A stretch of 64,000 nucleotides of DNA from JAKACA01 sp963769255 (GTDB lineage Bacteria; Actinomycetota; Acidimicrobiia; Acidimicrobiales; Bog-793): NCBI GenBank assembly GCA_963769255.1, contig CAVYKV010000001.1, positions 682,001-746,000 of the forward strand. Direction: 5' to 3'. Below, one piece after another: positions 1 through 9,132 of the stretch. The translations under genes were made by a program, and so were the position numbers. The notes beneath the pieces are model-generated. The model was not told the DNA's origin. It searched no databases and saw only the letters and a program-made list of their open reading frames with translations. Numbering within the stretch: position 1 is the first letter of the stretch; each line of letters begins with the position of its first letter.

Positions 1-992
1 TCTACGAGGAGCATGTTCGGGTTGTGGCGGTGGAGGGCTCGTTTCGTCTCCTCGCTCCACATGACGCCGGAGGACACCATGCCGAGCAGGCGGGAGAGAT
101 CGAATCGCTCCGGCTCCGCCTCGAGAGCGGCCACGAGAGGCTTGGCGAAGGAGTCGCCCACGATGGTGAGGATGTTGACCCTTTCGGAGCCCATCGTCTC
201 GAGGAGCTCGGCGGCGTCGAAGTTGCGGGAGGGCAGCGTGACGACGGTGCCGCCCACGAGGAGGCAGGAGAAGGCCGTGAAGGCGCCCGTGCCGTGCATG
301 AGCGGGCAGGCGGGCAGCAGCACGGGGGCGCCGCCGGCGAGCGCCTGCACGCTGCGGCGGATGCCGTCGAGGCCCTCCTCCTCCGGCATGGGCATGAGGC
401 TCCCGCCGTTGATGAGGCAGAAGAGGTCGTCCTGGCGCCACATGACACCCTTGGGCATACCGGTCGTGCCGCCGGTGTAGAGGAAGTAGAGGTCGTCGCC
501 ACTGCGGCCGGAACGCGCCACGACCCGATGTGTGGCGCTGCCGGCCGCCTCCTCGTACGGGACGGCGAAGTCGGGACACGGGCCGGAGCCGTCGTCGACG
601 TGCAGGAAGAGGCGCACGCCGCCGAGGCGCTCCCGGATGCGGGCGAGCCGGGGCGAGAAGGCGCCGTGGAACACGATCGCCTCGGTGTCGGAGTTGTCGA
701 AGAGGTAAGCGAGCTCCTCGTCGCCGTAGCGGTAGTTCGTGTTCACGGGGACCATGGACACCTTGAAGGCGGCGAAGACGCTCTCGAGGTACTCGTTGCT
801 GTTGTACAGGTACTGGGCGACCTTGGCCCCGCTGCCGAGGCCTGCGTCTAGCAGGGCGCCGGCGACGCCGTCGGCTCGCCGGTCCAGCTCGCGCCAGGAG
901 CGGCGCAGCCCACCGTGGACGAGGGCGGTCCCCTCGTCGCCGCGCAGGTCGGCCACGAGCTCCCAGATGTCGGCCATGTTGAAGTTCGTCAT
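1..992 (-). CDS. Acyl-CoA synthetase (FadD-like), 3' end cut by window
   Basis: Activates a fatty or other carboxylic acid to its CoA thioester through an acyl-AMP intermediate. The frame starts at ATG 992-990 (MTNFNMADIWELVADL) and stays open to base 1, so about 330 residues of a protein usually near 540 are present. The AMP-binding P-loop signature YTGGTTGMPKGVMWRQ is encoded around bases 431-478. Its start overlaps the stop of the epimerase gene by 4 nt (ATGA), so the two are co-transcribed. Reaction class is secure; the substrate is not. The MWRQ context after the P-loop resembles actinobacterial lipid or steroid side-chain ligases from memory, but that is only a hint. Confidence 0.9.
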   Translation of the reverse strand, partial: MTNFNMADIWELVADLRGDEGTALVHGGLRRSWRELDRRADGVAGALLDAGLGSGAKVAQYLYNSNEYLESVFAAFKVSMVPVNTNYRYGDEELAYLFDNSDTEAIVFHGAFSPRLARIRERLGGVRLFLHVDDGSGPCPDFAVPYEEAAGSATHRVVARSGRSGDDLYFLYTGGTTGMPKGVMWRQDDLFCLINGGSLMPMPEEEGLDGIRRSVQALAGGAPVLLPACPLMHGTGAFTAFSCLLVGGTVVTLPSRNFDAAELLETMGSERVNILTIVGDSFAKPLVAALEAEPERFDLSRLLGMVSSGVMWSEETKRALHRHNPNMLLV

Positions 993-1903
993 CGCTCTCC
1001 TCGTAGGGCCCAACGGAGGGCGCTCGTGGCGTCCGGGTGCCGAAACTCGAAGCCGCTCTCGAGCAGTCGCCTCGGCACGATCCGCTGTGAGGCGAGCAGC
1101 ATCTCGTCCGCTGGGCCCCGTCCGAGCACGAGTCGCAGGGCCGGTGCCGGGACGCTGAGGAGGGCGCGGCGGCCGAGCGCCGCTGCCAGCGCGTCGGTCA
1201 GCTCGCCGTTGCGCAGGGGTGCCGGGCAGGTGGCGTTGACGGCGCCCTCGAGCGACGAGTCGTCGATCGCCCGCAGGATGACGCCTACCTCGTCGGCGAG
1301 CGAGATGACGCTCGTCCACTGGCGGCCCGAGCCGAGCCGCCCGCCGAGGCCGAGGCGGAAGAGCGTCACCTGGGGGGCGAGGGCCCCTCCGCCCGGTCCG
1401 AGCACGATGCCCGTGCGGACGGCGACGGTGCGGATACCAGCCTGGCGGGCGGGTGCCGTCGAGTTCTCCCAGGCCCGGCAGACATCGGCGAGGAAGCTCT
1501 CGCCGCCCGGCGTCGACTCGTCCATCTCGGACTCCCCGCCATCGCCGTAGTAGCCGACGGCGGAGCCGCCCACCAGCACCCGGGGGGGACGCTGGAGGCC
1601 GGCGAGGGTCCGGGCCATGAGGTCGCCGACGGCGATACGGCTGGCGCGGATGGCCTCCCGGCGGGGACCGGACCAGCGACCGAGGATGGGCGCCCCGGCG
1701 AGATGGACGGCGGCGTCGAGGCCTTCGAGCGTGCCATCGGGGGCTCCGTCGGCGACGATGACGCCGTCCTCGAGCCGGATGACGGCCGCTCCCGTCACCG
1801 GGCTCGAGCGCACGAGCGGGATGACCTCGTCGCCGCGGGCCCTGAGGGCACCGGCAACGGCCCCGCCGATGAAGCCGGTCGAGCCGGAGATCAGGACACG
1901 CAT
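989..1903 (-). CDS. TIGR01777-type NAD(P)-dependent epimerase (SDR family)
   Basis: Extended short-chain dehydrogenase-like protein of 304 residues. The N-terminal MRVLISGSTGFIGG is the Rossmann dinucleotide motif. VLVGGSAVGYYGDGGES followed by a conserved acidic stretch, and a C-terminal DUF1731-like end (LRWALRG), are typical of the SulA/YfcH-like family. Actual substrates of this family are unknown. ATG 1903 overlaps the stop of the upstream hydrolase gene (TGATG), and its stop overlaps the acyl-CoA synthetase start, giving a tight three-gene minus-strand operon. A GTG one codon earlier (1906) is a possible start but ATG is preferred. Confidence 0.85.
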   Translation of the reverse strand: MRVLISGSTGFIGGAVAGALRARGDEVIPLVRSSPVTGAAVIRLEDGVIVADGAPDGTLEGLDAAVHLAGAPILGRWSGPRREAIRASRIAVGDLMARTLAGLQRPPRVLVGGSAVGYYGDGGESEMDESTPGGESFLADVCRAWENSTAPARQAGIRTVAVRTGIVLGPGGGALAPQVTLFRLGLGGRLGSGRQWTSVISLADEVGVILRAIDDSSLEGAVNATCPAPLRNGELTDALAAALGRRALLSVPAPALRLVLGRGPADEMLLASQRIVPRRLLESGFEFRHPDATSALRWALRGER

Positions 1904-2715
1904 CACAGGGAGTCGGGCGGTCGCCCGGCCGTGGGTTCGGCGGCGAGGGCGACGGCGGCGAGCACGAGGCGGGCGAACTCGGCGGGGTGGCTCTGGTGGG
2001 CGCCGTGCCTCGCTCCTGCGATGGCGTGCAGCGATCCGGCCGGGAGCTGTGCGGCCAGCTCGGTGGCACCTCGCCGGTGACGCTCGTCGGTCTCCTCACC
2101 GAAGGCGACGAGGACGGGCACGCCGATCAGCGAGGCGTCGAAGGGGGGCGGGTCGAGTCGGATGGCGGTCACCTCGGCGAGGAGAGTGTCGCCGTCGCGC
2201 AGCACGTCCTCGCGCACCGCCGGCGGGAGGTGCTCGAAACGGCGGTCGCCGATCATGTTGCGCAGGAAGGCCTCCGCCGCCTGCTCGCCGTCGAGGTGGC
2301 GGTACTGCGGGGGAGCGGTCCCATGGTGCGGCCACCACTCGAGCCAGGCGAGCGGCGGCTCGTAGGCGAGGACGGAGCGCACCAGATCGGGTCGCCGCTC
2401 GGCCAAGGCGAGAGCGATATCGCCCCCGAAGCTGTGGCCGGCGACCGTGCAGCGCCGCTCGGCGACGACGGCCTCGAGGTCGTCGACGTGGTCCAGGAGG
2501 TGGGTGGCGGCAGGCTCGGCGTGACGGGAGGCGGCGTAGCCGCGCCGGTCGTACGATACGACGTGGCAGCTCTCCATGAGAAAGCCGCGCACGCGACCGA
2601 AGCCGGTGTGGCGGTCCATGGCCCCGTGCACGAGGACGACGAGGGGGGCCTCCGGGCCGGCATCGCTCGGGAGGTCGTCGACGTAGAGGCCCTTCGGGCT
2701 CAGCTGTCCGCTCAC
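1903..2715 (-). CDS. Alpha/beta-fold hydrolase
   Basis: Protein of about 270 residues with the alpha/beta hydrolase core: oxyanion HG motif in VLVHGAMDRHTGFGRV, nucleophile elbow GHSFGG, and a late catalytic His in AGARHGAHQSHP. GTG 2715 (VSGQLSPKGLYVDDL) is chosen because homology to the fold begins directly after it and the same frame further upstream runs into the neighbouring gene and reads as low-complexity R/S/T. It follows the small Zn-ribbon gene by 16 nt and overlaps the epimerase gene. Substrate cannot be deduced. Confidence 0.82.
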   Translation of the reverse strand: MSGQLSPKGLYVDDLPSDAGPEAPLVVLVHGAMDRHTGFGRVRGFLMESCHVVSYDRRGYAASRHAEPAATHLLDHVDDLEAVVAERRCTVAGHSFGGDIALALAERRPDLVRSVLAYEPPLAWLEWWPHHGTAPPQYRHLDGEQAAEAFLRNMIGDRRFEHLPPAVREDVLRDGDTLLAEVTAIRLDPPPFDASLIGVPVLVAFGEETDERHRRGATELAAQLPAGSLHAIAGARHGAHQSHPAEFARLVLAAVALAAEPTAGRPPDSL

Positions 2716-2731
2716 GCCTAGGGAGGGAGGG

Positions 2732-2977
2732 CTAGCGAGGGGGCCGGGCGTCGGTCGCCGGCCCGAACGGCGCTCCCGCCTCCACGTAGCACTCCTCGTG
2801 GAAGTGCTCGATGCGCTTCCAGACGCCGTCCTCGTAGACGTTGACGATGACCTGGCGCGGGTGCACACGGGCGGCGAACTTGACCTGGCGGCTGCAATAG
2901 CTGCAGACGGCGTCGTTGCCGGGCTCCACGAGGCGAATCACGGCACGGCTCGAGGCGGTGCCGGGGGGCGAGGTCAT
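2732..2977 (-). CDS. Small putative zinc-binding protein
   Basis: 81 residues from ATG 2977. The centre carries a CSYC pair and, about 30 residues later, HFHEEC, a spacing suggesting one structural zinc. I do not recognise a named family. It lies divergently 91 bp from kgd, and heads the minus-strand operon leading to the hydrolase and epimerase genes. Role unknown; binding of metal is inferred from the Cys/His pattern only. Confidence 0.65.
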   Translation of the reverse strand: MTSPPGTASSRAVIRLVEPGNDAVCSYCSRQVKFAARVHPRQVIVNVYEDGVWKRIEHFHEECYVEAGAPFGPATDARPPR

Positions 2978-3068
2978 CTTGGTCAACGCTAGTCGTGCCA
3001 CCGCCGGTGCCCTCCGCCCTGCCCGCCTATACGTGGCTGCGGCGGTCGGCGTCGATAGCATCCGCAGG

Positions 3069-6000
3069 GTGGCGAACGACGCGATCGGAGAGGCCTCGGG
3101 CGCCTACGGCGCCAACGCCTGGCTCGTCGAGGAGATGTACGAGGCGTACCTCGCCGACCCCAGCTCGGTGAGCGAGAGCTGGCAAGAGTTCTTCGCCGAC
3201 TACCGCTCGGTCGGCCGCCCGGCGGCTGCTGCTGGGCCGGCCGGTGGGGCGGCGGTCGTCGGTGGCCCTTCGGAGGAGAAACCCTCCTCAGTGCCACCCA
3301 CGACCACCTCCTCCCTCGACTCGGGCGCGCCGCCGGCTGCTCCACCGATCGGCAATGGCTCCGTCGCGAGTGGGGCAGCGGGGACGACGGCGGGAACGGT
3401 CGACCCGGGCACCGTCGGTGTGCGAACCGGGGGAGGTTTCTCCCCCGGGGCGACACCGACGGGGACCGCCACGACGCCGGAGACCCCACAACCGCCGGCA
3501 GAGGTCCCAGTGCCGATCCGGGGCTCGCAGGCGCGCATCGTGGAGAACATGATCGCCTCGCTGGCGATCCCCACGGCGACGAGCGTGCACCCCATCCCGG
3601 CCAAGCTGCTCGAAGTCAACCGCATGATCATCAACAACCAGCTCGGCAGGACGGTCGGCGGCAAGGTCAGCTTCACCCACATCATCGGCTGGGCGGTCGT
3701 GCGTGCCCTGCAGGCGGTGCCGGCGCTCAACTCGACCTTCGTGGCCGACATCGACGGCGCCGGCACGCCGGGCGTCATCCGCCACGAGCACGTCGGCCTC
3801 GGGCTCGCCGTCGACACGCAGCGCTCCGACGGCACCCGCAACCTCGTCGTGCCCTGCGTGAAGAACGCCGACGAGCTCGACTTCGCGGGTTTCGTCCACG
3901 CCTACGAGGAGCTCGTGCGCAAGGTGCGCACGAACAAGCTCGCCGTGGAGGACTTCGCCGGGACGACCGTCACGCTCACGAACCCCGGGACGCTCGGAAC
4001 CACACAGTCGGTCCCGCGCCTCATGCCCGGGCAGGGCGCCATCATCGGCGTCGGCTCCCTCGCCTACCCTCCCGAGTTCGCCGCCGCCGACCCTGCGGCC
4101 CTCGCCGAGCTCGGCGTCTCCAAGGTCGTCGTGCTCACCTCGACCTACGACCACCGGGTGATCCAGGGGGCGGAGTCCGGCCTCTTCCTCGCCCGCGTGC
4201 ACGAGCTGCTCGTGGGGGAGCACGGCTTCTACGACGAGATCTTCGAGGCGTTGCACGTTCCCTACCAGCCGGCCCGTTGGCACCAGGACGTCAACCCCTT
4301 CACGGGGGCCGAAGGCGACCACGGCCGCCTTGTCAAACAGGCGGCCGTGCAGGCGCTCATCAACATCCACCGGGTGCGTGGCCACCTCATGGCGAACATC
4401 GACCCGCTCCGCCGGTTCGCCCCCAGCCTGCACACCGAGCTCGACCCCCTTACCTACGGCCTCACCGTCTTCGACCTCGAGCGGGAATTCATCGGCCTGA
4501 GCGGAGAGACGCCGATGTCGCTCGGCGCCATCCTCGGGGTCCTCCGCGACGCCTACTGCCGCACGGTGGGCATCCAGTACATGCACATCCAGGATCCGGA
4601 GCAGAAGCGCTGGATCCAGGAGCAGGTCGAGGGCGTTCCGACCGGGCTCACTGCCGAGGATCAGTGGCACATCCTCGAGCGCCTCAACGCCGCCGAGGCA
4701 TTCGAGCGGTTCCTGCACACCCGCTATGTCGGCCAGAAGCGCTTCGGTCTCGAAGGCGCCGAGTCCGCCATCCCGCTGCTCGACGCCGTCTTGGACTCTG
4801 CGGCCACGAACGGCGTGGAGGAAGCCGTGCTCGGCATGGCCCACCGCGGGCGCCTCAACGTCCTCGCCAACGTCGTCGGCAAGACCTACGGCGAGATCTT
4901 CGCCGAGTTCGAGGGCAACCTCGACCCCGAGACGGTGCAGGGCTCGGGCGACGTGAAATACCACAAGGGGGCGAGCGGCAAGTTCGTCGGACAGAGCGGC
5001 CAGGAGCTGCCCGTCACCCTCGCCTCCAACCCGTCGCACCTGGAGGCCGTCGACCCCGTCGTGGAAGGGATGGTACGGGCGCGCCAGGACCGCCACCCCA
5101 ACCTCGGCACCTTCCCCGTGCTCCCCGTCCTCATCCATGGCGACGCTGCCTTCATCGGGCAGGGCGTCGTGGCCGAGACCCTCGAGCTCTCCCAGCTCCA
5201 CGGCTACAAGACGGGCGGGACGGTGCACCTGGTGATCAACAACCAGCTGGGTTTCACGACGCCGATGGCAGCGGCGCGGTCGTCGGTGTACAGCACCGAC
5301 GTGGCACTCACCGTGCAGGCGCCCATCTTCCACGTGAACGGCGACGACCCGGAGGCCTGCGTGCGGGTCGCCCGCCTGGCGGTCGCCTTCCGCCAGACCT
5401 TCCACAAGGACGTCGTCATCGACCTCGTGTGCTACCGCCGCCACGGCCACAACGAGGGGGACGACCCGAGCTACACCCAGCCGCTCATGTATCGCGAGAT
5501 CGACCAGCACCGCAGCGTCCGCAAGCTCTACACCGAGGCGCTCGTGAAGCGTGGCGACATCACGATCGACGAGGCCGAGCAGGCGCTCGACGACTTCTCG
5601 AAACGGCTCCAGCGCGCCCTCGACGAGACACGGGCATCCGCCCCCCCCAAGCTCGAGCACCTGCCCCACCTGGCTCCGCCCGACGTCCCGCCCCTCTCCG
5701 GCATCGCAACCGGCGTCGAGCGGGGCCGGCTCGACGCCATCGGCGGCCTCTTGCACAGCACGCCGCCCGGCTTCACCGTGCACCCGAAGCTCGCCCGCCA
5801 GCTCGAGCAGCGCGCCGAGATGTACGCCTCCGGCCAGGTCGACTGGGCGCTCGCCGAGGCGCTCTCGATGGGCAGCTTGCTCGCCGAGGGCATCGACTGC
5901 CGTGTCGCCGGCCAGGACACCCGCCGCGGCACCTTCAGCCAGCGCCACGCCGTCCTCGTCGACTACGAGACGGGCGCCGAGTTCGTGCCCCTCACGACGG

Positions 6001-6917
6001 TGTCGTCCCTGGACGGCCTCCCCGTCGGCGGGGCGGGCACCTTCATGATGTTCGATTCGCTGCTGTCGGAGTACGCCGCCTTGGGTTTCGAGTACGGGTA
6101 CTCCGTGGACGGCCCGCGGGCGCTCGTGGCCTGGGAGGCGCAGTTCGGCGATTTCGTGAACGGCGCCCAGGTCATCATCGACAACTTCCTCTCGGCGGCA
6201 GGGGAGAAGTGGGGCCAGCAGAGTGCCCTCGTCCTCCTCCTTCCGCACGGCTACGAGGGGCAAGGCCCGGAGCACTCCTCGGCGCGGCTGGAGCGATTCC
6301 TGCAGCTGTGCGCCGCCGGCAACATGACGGTCGCCCAGCCGACGACGTCGGCGCAGTACTTCCACCTCCTGCGCGCCCAGGTGCTGCGGACGACGCGCCG
6401 GCCCCTCGTCGTCATGACGCCGAAGTCGCTCCTGCGAGCCCGCTCGACGCGATCCAGCGTGGAGGCCCTCGTCGCCGGCCACTTCCTCCCGGTGCTCGAC
6501 GACCCCATGATGGAGCAGGCGGGGGAGCGGCGCGTGGAGATCGGTCGAGTCGTCGTCTGCACGGGCAAGGTCGCCTTCGACCTCATGGGCCGTCGGAACG
6601 ACACGGGCGCCAACGTCGCCGTCGTGCGGGTGGAGGAGCTGCACCCGTGGCCGGAGGCCGAGCTGCGCACCGCCCTCGACGGCTACCCGGGCGCCCGGGA
6701 GATCGTGTGGGCACAGGAGGAGCCGGAGAACATGGGGGCCTGGGGGTACGTCCTCGAGAGGCTGCCGGCGCTGCTGCAGGGCGGGGCGGAGCTCTCGGTC
6801 GTGAGCCGTCCCCAGTCGGGCAGCCCCGCCACGGGCTCGTCCATCGTGCACCAGCTCGAGCTCGCCGAGATCCTCGACCGGGCGGTCGCTCGCAAGGAAC
6901 CGGAGCCGAACGCCTGA
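3069..6917 (+). CDS. kgd: Multifunctional 2-oxoglutarate decarboxylase/dehydrogenase E1-E2 (Kgd/OdhA)
   Basis: TCA-cycle enzyme that decarboxylates 2-oxoglutarate with thiamine diphosphate and, as the actinobacterial fused form, transfers the succinyl group. About 1282 residues from GTG 3069; M. tuberculosis Kgd is near 1230. Domains in order: N-terminal segment (NAWLVEEMYEAYLADPSSV), a P/T/G/A-rich linker (about residues 50-140), an E2-like acyltransferase domain with the catalytic TYDHRVIQG (His362), then the E1 domains with the thiamine motif HGDAAFIGQG near residue 690 and an NNQLGF segment completing the GDG-N(n)-NN pattern. The frame is intact throughout. The more upstream in-frame ATG (2916) would overlap the divergent gene and encodes no family sequence. 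Confidence 0.96.
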   Translation: MANDAIGEASGAYGANAWLVEEMYEAYLADPSSVSESWQEFFADYRSVGRPAAAAGPAGGAAVVGGPSEEKPSSVPPTTTSSLDSGAPPAAPPIGNGSVASGAAGTTAGTVDPGTVGVRTGGGFSPGATPTGTATTPETPQPPAEVPVPIRGSQARIVENMIASLAIPTATSVHPIPAKLLEVNRMIINNQLGRTVGGKVSFTHIIGWAVVRALQAVPALNSTFVADIDGAGTPGVIRHEHVGLGLAVDTQRSDGTRNLVVPCVKNADELDFAGFVHAYEELVRKVRTNKLAVEDFAGTTVTLTNPGTLGTTQSVPRLMPGQGAIIGVGSLAYPPEFAAADPAALAELGVSKVVVLTSTYDHRVIQGAESGLFLARVHELLVGEHGFYDEIFEALHVPYQPARWHQDVNPFTGAEGDHGRLVKQAAVQALINIHRVRGHLMANIDPLRRFAPSLHTELDPLTYGLTVFDLEREFIGLSGETPMSLGAILGVLRDAYCRTVGIQYMHIQDPEQKRWIQEQVEGVPTGLTAEDQWHILERLNAAEAFERFLHTRYVGQKRFGLEGAESAIPLLDAVLDSAATNGVEEAVLGMAHRGRLNVLANVVGKTYGEIFAEFEGNLDPETVQGSGDVKYHKGASGKFVGQSGQELPVTLASNPSHLEAVDPVVEGMVRARQDRHPNLGTFPVLPVLIHGDAAFIGQGVVAETLELSQLHGYKTGGTVHLVINNQLGFTTPMAAARSSVYSTDVALTVQAPIFHVNGDDPEACVRVARLAVAFRQTFHKDVVIDLVCYRRHGHNEGDDPSYTQPLMYREIDQHRSVRKLYTEALVKRGDITIDEAEQALDDFSKRLQRALDETRASAPPKLEHLPHLAPPDVPPLSGIATGVERGRLDAIGGLLHSTPPGFTVHPKLARQLEQRAEMYASGQVDWALAEALSMGSLLAEGIDCRVAGQDTRRGTFSQRHAVLVDYETGAEFVPLTTVSSLDGLPVGGAGTFMMFDSLLSEYAALGFEYGYSVDGPRALVAWEAQFGDFVNGAQVIIDNFLSAAGEKWGQQSALVLLLPHGYEGQGPEHSSARLERFLQLCAAGNMTVAQPTTSAQYFHLLRAQVLRTTRRPLVVMTPKSLLRARSTRSSVEALVAGHFLPVLDDPMMEQAGERRVEIGRVVVCTGKVAFDLMGRRNDTGANVAVVRVEELHPWPEAELRTALDGYPGAREIVWAQEEPENMGAWGYVLERLPALLQGGAELSVVSRPQSGSPATGSSIVHQLELAEILDRAVARKEPEPNA

Positions 6918-6995
6918 TCCCCTCGCCGCCATTGCGGCCGCTCCTGCCGCCGGATACCCGAGCGGAGCGGCTCGAACTGCTTGACTAGGTTGCAC

Positions 6996-8684
6996 ATGGC
7001 CAGCCCGCACATCGTCGTCGACGGATCCAACATCGCCACCGAAGGCCGCTCTGCTCCGAGCCTCGCCCAGCTGGAACAGGCGGTCGCCGAGCTCAAGCGA
7101 GAGCATCCCGGCGCCGAGGTGACCGTCATCGTGGACGCCACCTTCGCCCACCGCATCGACCCGAGCGAACTGGAGCGATTCGAGAAGGCGGCCCTCGCCG
7201 GAGAGTACGTCCACCCACCCGCCGGTGCCATCGGCCGCGGCGACGCCTTCCTGTTGCGGGTAGCCGAGAAGGTCGACGCCACGGTCCTCTCGAACGACTC
7301 CTTCCAGGAGTTCCACGGCGAGCATCCGTGGCTCTTCGACCGGGGCCGCCTGCTCGGGGCCACGCCCGTGCCGGGCGTCGGCTGGATCTTCTCGCCCCGC
7401 ACGCCGGTGCGCGGCCCCGCCAGCCGCCAGGCCGTGCGGGAGGTCGAACGGGCGCGACGCCAGCTCACGAAGGCCATCAAGGAGGCGACGAAGGAGGCCG
7501 TGACGCCACTTCGCGCGAGGCGGGGGGCCACGCCGAAGGTGGGCGACCGGGGCATCACTCCTTCGCAGGCGGCGCTGGCGCCCGAGCCGCGCCGGCTGGC
7601 GTCGCCGGCGGCGGTGAACGACCCGTTGACGTTCGTTTCGTTCATCGCCGAGCACCCGCTCGGCGCCGAGGTGGTGGGGCGGGTCGAGACCTACACCTCC
7701 CATGGTGCCGTCGTCATGGTGGGGAGCACGCAGTGCTACATACCGCTCACCAACCTGGCGGAGCCCCCGCCGCGTTCGGCCCGCGAGGTCCTGAAGCGGG
7801 GCGAGGACGTCACCTTCGTCGTGCACGCCCTCGACCCGCAGCGGCGCGGCGTCGAGCTGGCGCTGCCCGGCGTCGGGGCGGTGTCCGGCGTGCCGAGCGA
7901 GGAGATGATCGCCGCCGAGGTGCGGATGGCCCGCAAGCGCCAGCCGGCGGCGAAGAAGGTTGGCGGCCTCGCCGGCCGCTCCTTCGCCGCCGGGCGAAGC
8001 GCCGGCCCCCGAGAAGGCCGTCAGGAAGGCGGCGAGAGGTGCGAAGGCGACGGCTGCGCCGGCTGCTGCGGCTGCTGCGGCGGCGCCGGCCGCTCCGGCC
8101 GACTCCGCGTGGACGCAGGAAGGCGGCGTCTCCGCCTGCGTCGCCGCCGGACCGGCGGTGGAAGACGGGCGCCGGCGCCCGTCCGCAACACCCGGAACGG
8201 GCGCCAAGGCGGCGTCACCTCCGGCGGTCGCCCCCGAACCGGCGGTGGGGAACGGGCGCCAGCGCCCGCCCGCAACACGCAGAACGGGGACGGCCTGCCA
8301 AGGCGGCGAAGGCCGCCGACGAAGGCGGGGCGAATGGCGAAGCGGCGCCCGCCGCCACGTCGGCCCCACCCACCGAGGCGGCCGGCCGCCCCGCCGGCGG
8401 CGAGAAGGTCGACGAAGGCGGCCAAGGCAACGAAGGCTACGAGGGCCGCCAAGGTGGTGGGGACAGCTTCGACCACGAAGGCGACCGGGGCGAGGAAGGC
8501 GACGAAAGCCACGAAGTCGCAGAAGGACCCAAGACCCGCACGGCCGACGAAGGCAACGGCCAGCCCGGGCAGCACCACCGCGACCGGAGCGGTCGGCCGG
8601 CGACGGCCCGCGACGCTCCCCGAGATCGGCCGGACGCTCCAGGGCGAACTGAGCTCCGGGTCCCCTCCGCTGGAGGCTGGGTAG
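6996..8684 (+). CDS. NYN-domain (Zc3h12a-like) RNase with S1 domain; tail apparently frameshifted
   Basis: Predicted RNA-processing protein. ATG 6996 starts MASPHIVVDGSN, the first acidic motif of the PIN-like NYN nuclease fold; further acidic positions lie in VIVDATF and AIGRGDAFLL, and VLSNDSFQEF is typical of the Zc3h12a-like RNase group (residues 1-130). An S1 RNA-binding domain follows (about 225-295, VVGRVETYTSHGAVVMVG). The rest is an A/K/P-rich tail. Near 7960, 8290 and 8410 coding sense moves to the next frame, three single-base steps that return to the original frame, so the frame looks open although roughly residues 322-470 (a Cys/Arg-rich stretch) are probably read out of frame. 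N-terminal two-domain architecture is confident; the tail sequence is not. Confidence 0.78.
   Translation: MASPHIVVDGSNIATEGRSAPSLAQLEQAVAELKREHPGAEVTVIVDATFAHRIDPSELERFEKAALAGEYVHPPAGAIGRGDAFLLRVAEKVDATVLSNDSFQEFHGEHPWLFDRGRLLGATPVPGVGWIFSPRTPVRGPASRQAVREVERARRQLTKAIKEATKEAVTPLRARRGATPKVGDRGITPSQAALAPEPRRLASPAAVNDPLTFVSFIAEHPLGAEVVGRVETYTSHGAVVMVGSTQCYIPLTNLAEPPPRSAREVLKRGEDVTFVVHALDPQRRGVELALPGVGAVSGVPSEEMIAAEVRMARKRQPAAKKVGGLAGRSFAAGRSAGPREGRQEGGERCEGDGCAGCCGCCGGAGRSGRLRVDAGRRRLRLRRRRTGGGRRAPAPVRNTRNGRQGGVTSGGRPRTGGGERAPAPARNTQNGDGLPRRRRPPTKAGRMAKRRPPPRRPHPPRRPAAPPAARRSTKAAKATKATRAAKVVGTASTTKATGARKATKATKSQKDPRPARPTKATASPGSTTATGAVGRRRPATLPEIGRTLQGELSSGSPPLEAG
8151..8287 (+). repeat. 87-nt-period direct repeat inside the NYN-S1 tail
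   Basis: Two GC-rich copies of about 50 bp, beginning at 8151 and 8238 (ACCGGCGGTGG start, AACGGG end), are nearly identical. The period is a multiple of three, so the repeat adds whole codons in the alanine/proline-rich linker. It lies within the stretch where the coding frame appears shifted. Confidence 0.7.
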
Positions 8685-8693
8685 TCTCGCTCC

Positions 8694-9128
8694 GTGCCGG
8701 CAGCTATCCGCGTCGAGGACGTCATCCCGCACCGCCCGCCCTTCCTCTTCATCACGGAGGTCCTCTCCGTCGAGGCGGGCGCCTCTGCGACCGGCTACTG
8801 GGATCTCACCGATGAGGAGCCCTTCTTCGCCGGCCACTTCCCGGGCCGGCCGACCCTGCCGGGCGTGCTCATGGTGGAATCGCTCGCCCAGCTCGGTGCG
8901 GTCGCCGTGCTGAGCGACGCTCGCTACGCCGGCCGCCTCCCCCTCTTCGGTGGCATCGACCGCGCCCGGTTCCGCCGCCAGGTCGTTCCCGGGGACCGGC
9001 TCCACTTGGAGGTCGAGCTCGGCCGCATGTCGGCGAGGGCGGGCACCGGCCACGGCGTCGCCAGCGTCGGCGGCAAGACCGCCTGCGAGGCCGATCTCCT
9101 CTTCGTGCTCGTCCCGAAGGACGGCTGA
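8694..9128 (+). CDS. fabZ: 3-hydroxyacyl-ACP dehydratase (FabZ/hotdog fold)
   Basis: Dehydrates beta-hydroxyacyl-ACP to trans-2-enoyl-ACP in fatty acid synthesis. 144 residues from GTG 8694, the normal FabZ length. HRPPFLF supplies the catalytic His, and GHFPGRPTLPGVLMVESLAQ holds the family loop and the helix with the catalytic Glu. Starts 9 nt after the NYN-S1 stop and ends 4 nt before xthA, so it is part of a plus-strand run. Assignment to FabZ rather than a polyketide-type hotdog dehydratase is likely but not proven. Confidence 0.88.
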   Translation: MPAAIRVEDVIPHRPPFLFITEVLSVEAGASATGYWDLTDEEPFFAGHFPGRPTLPGVLMVESLAQLGAVAVLSDARYAGRLPLFGGIDRARFRRQVVPGDRLHLEVELGRMSARAGTGHGVASVGGKTACEADLLFVLVPKDG

Positions 9129-9132
9129 CGGC

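Noticed and set aside
8030..8100. Cys-rich cluster (CAGCCGCCGG type) in the NYN-S1 tail as a metal site
   Set aside because: It occurs only in the frame that seems shifted; the next frame gives a normal alanine-rich linker.
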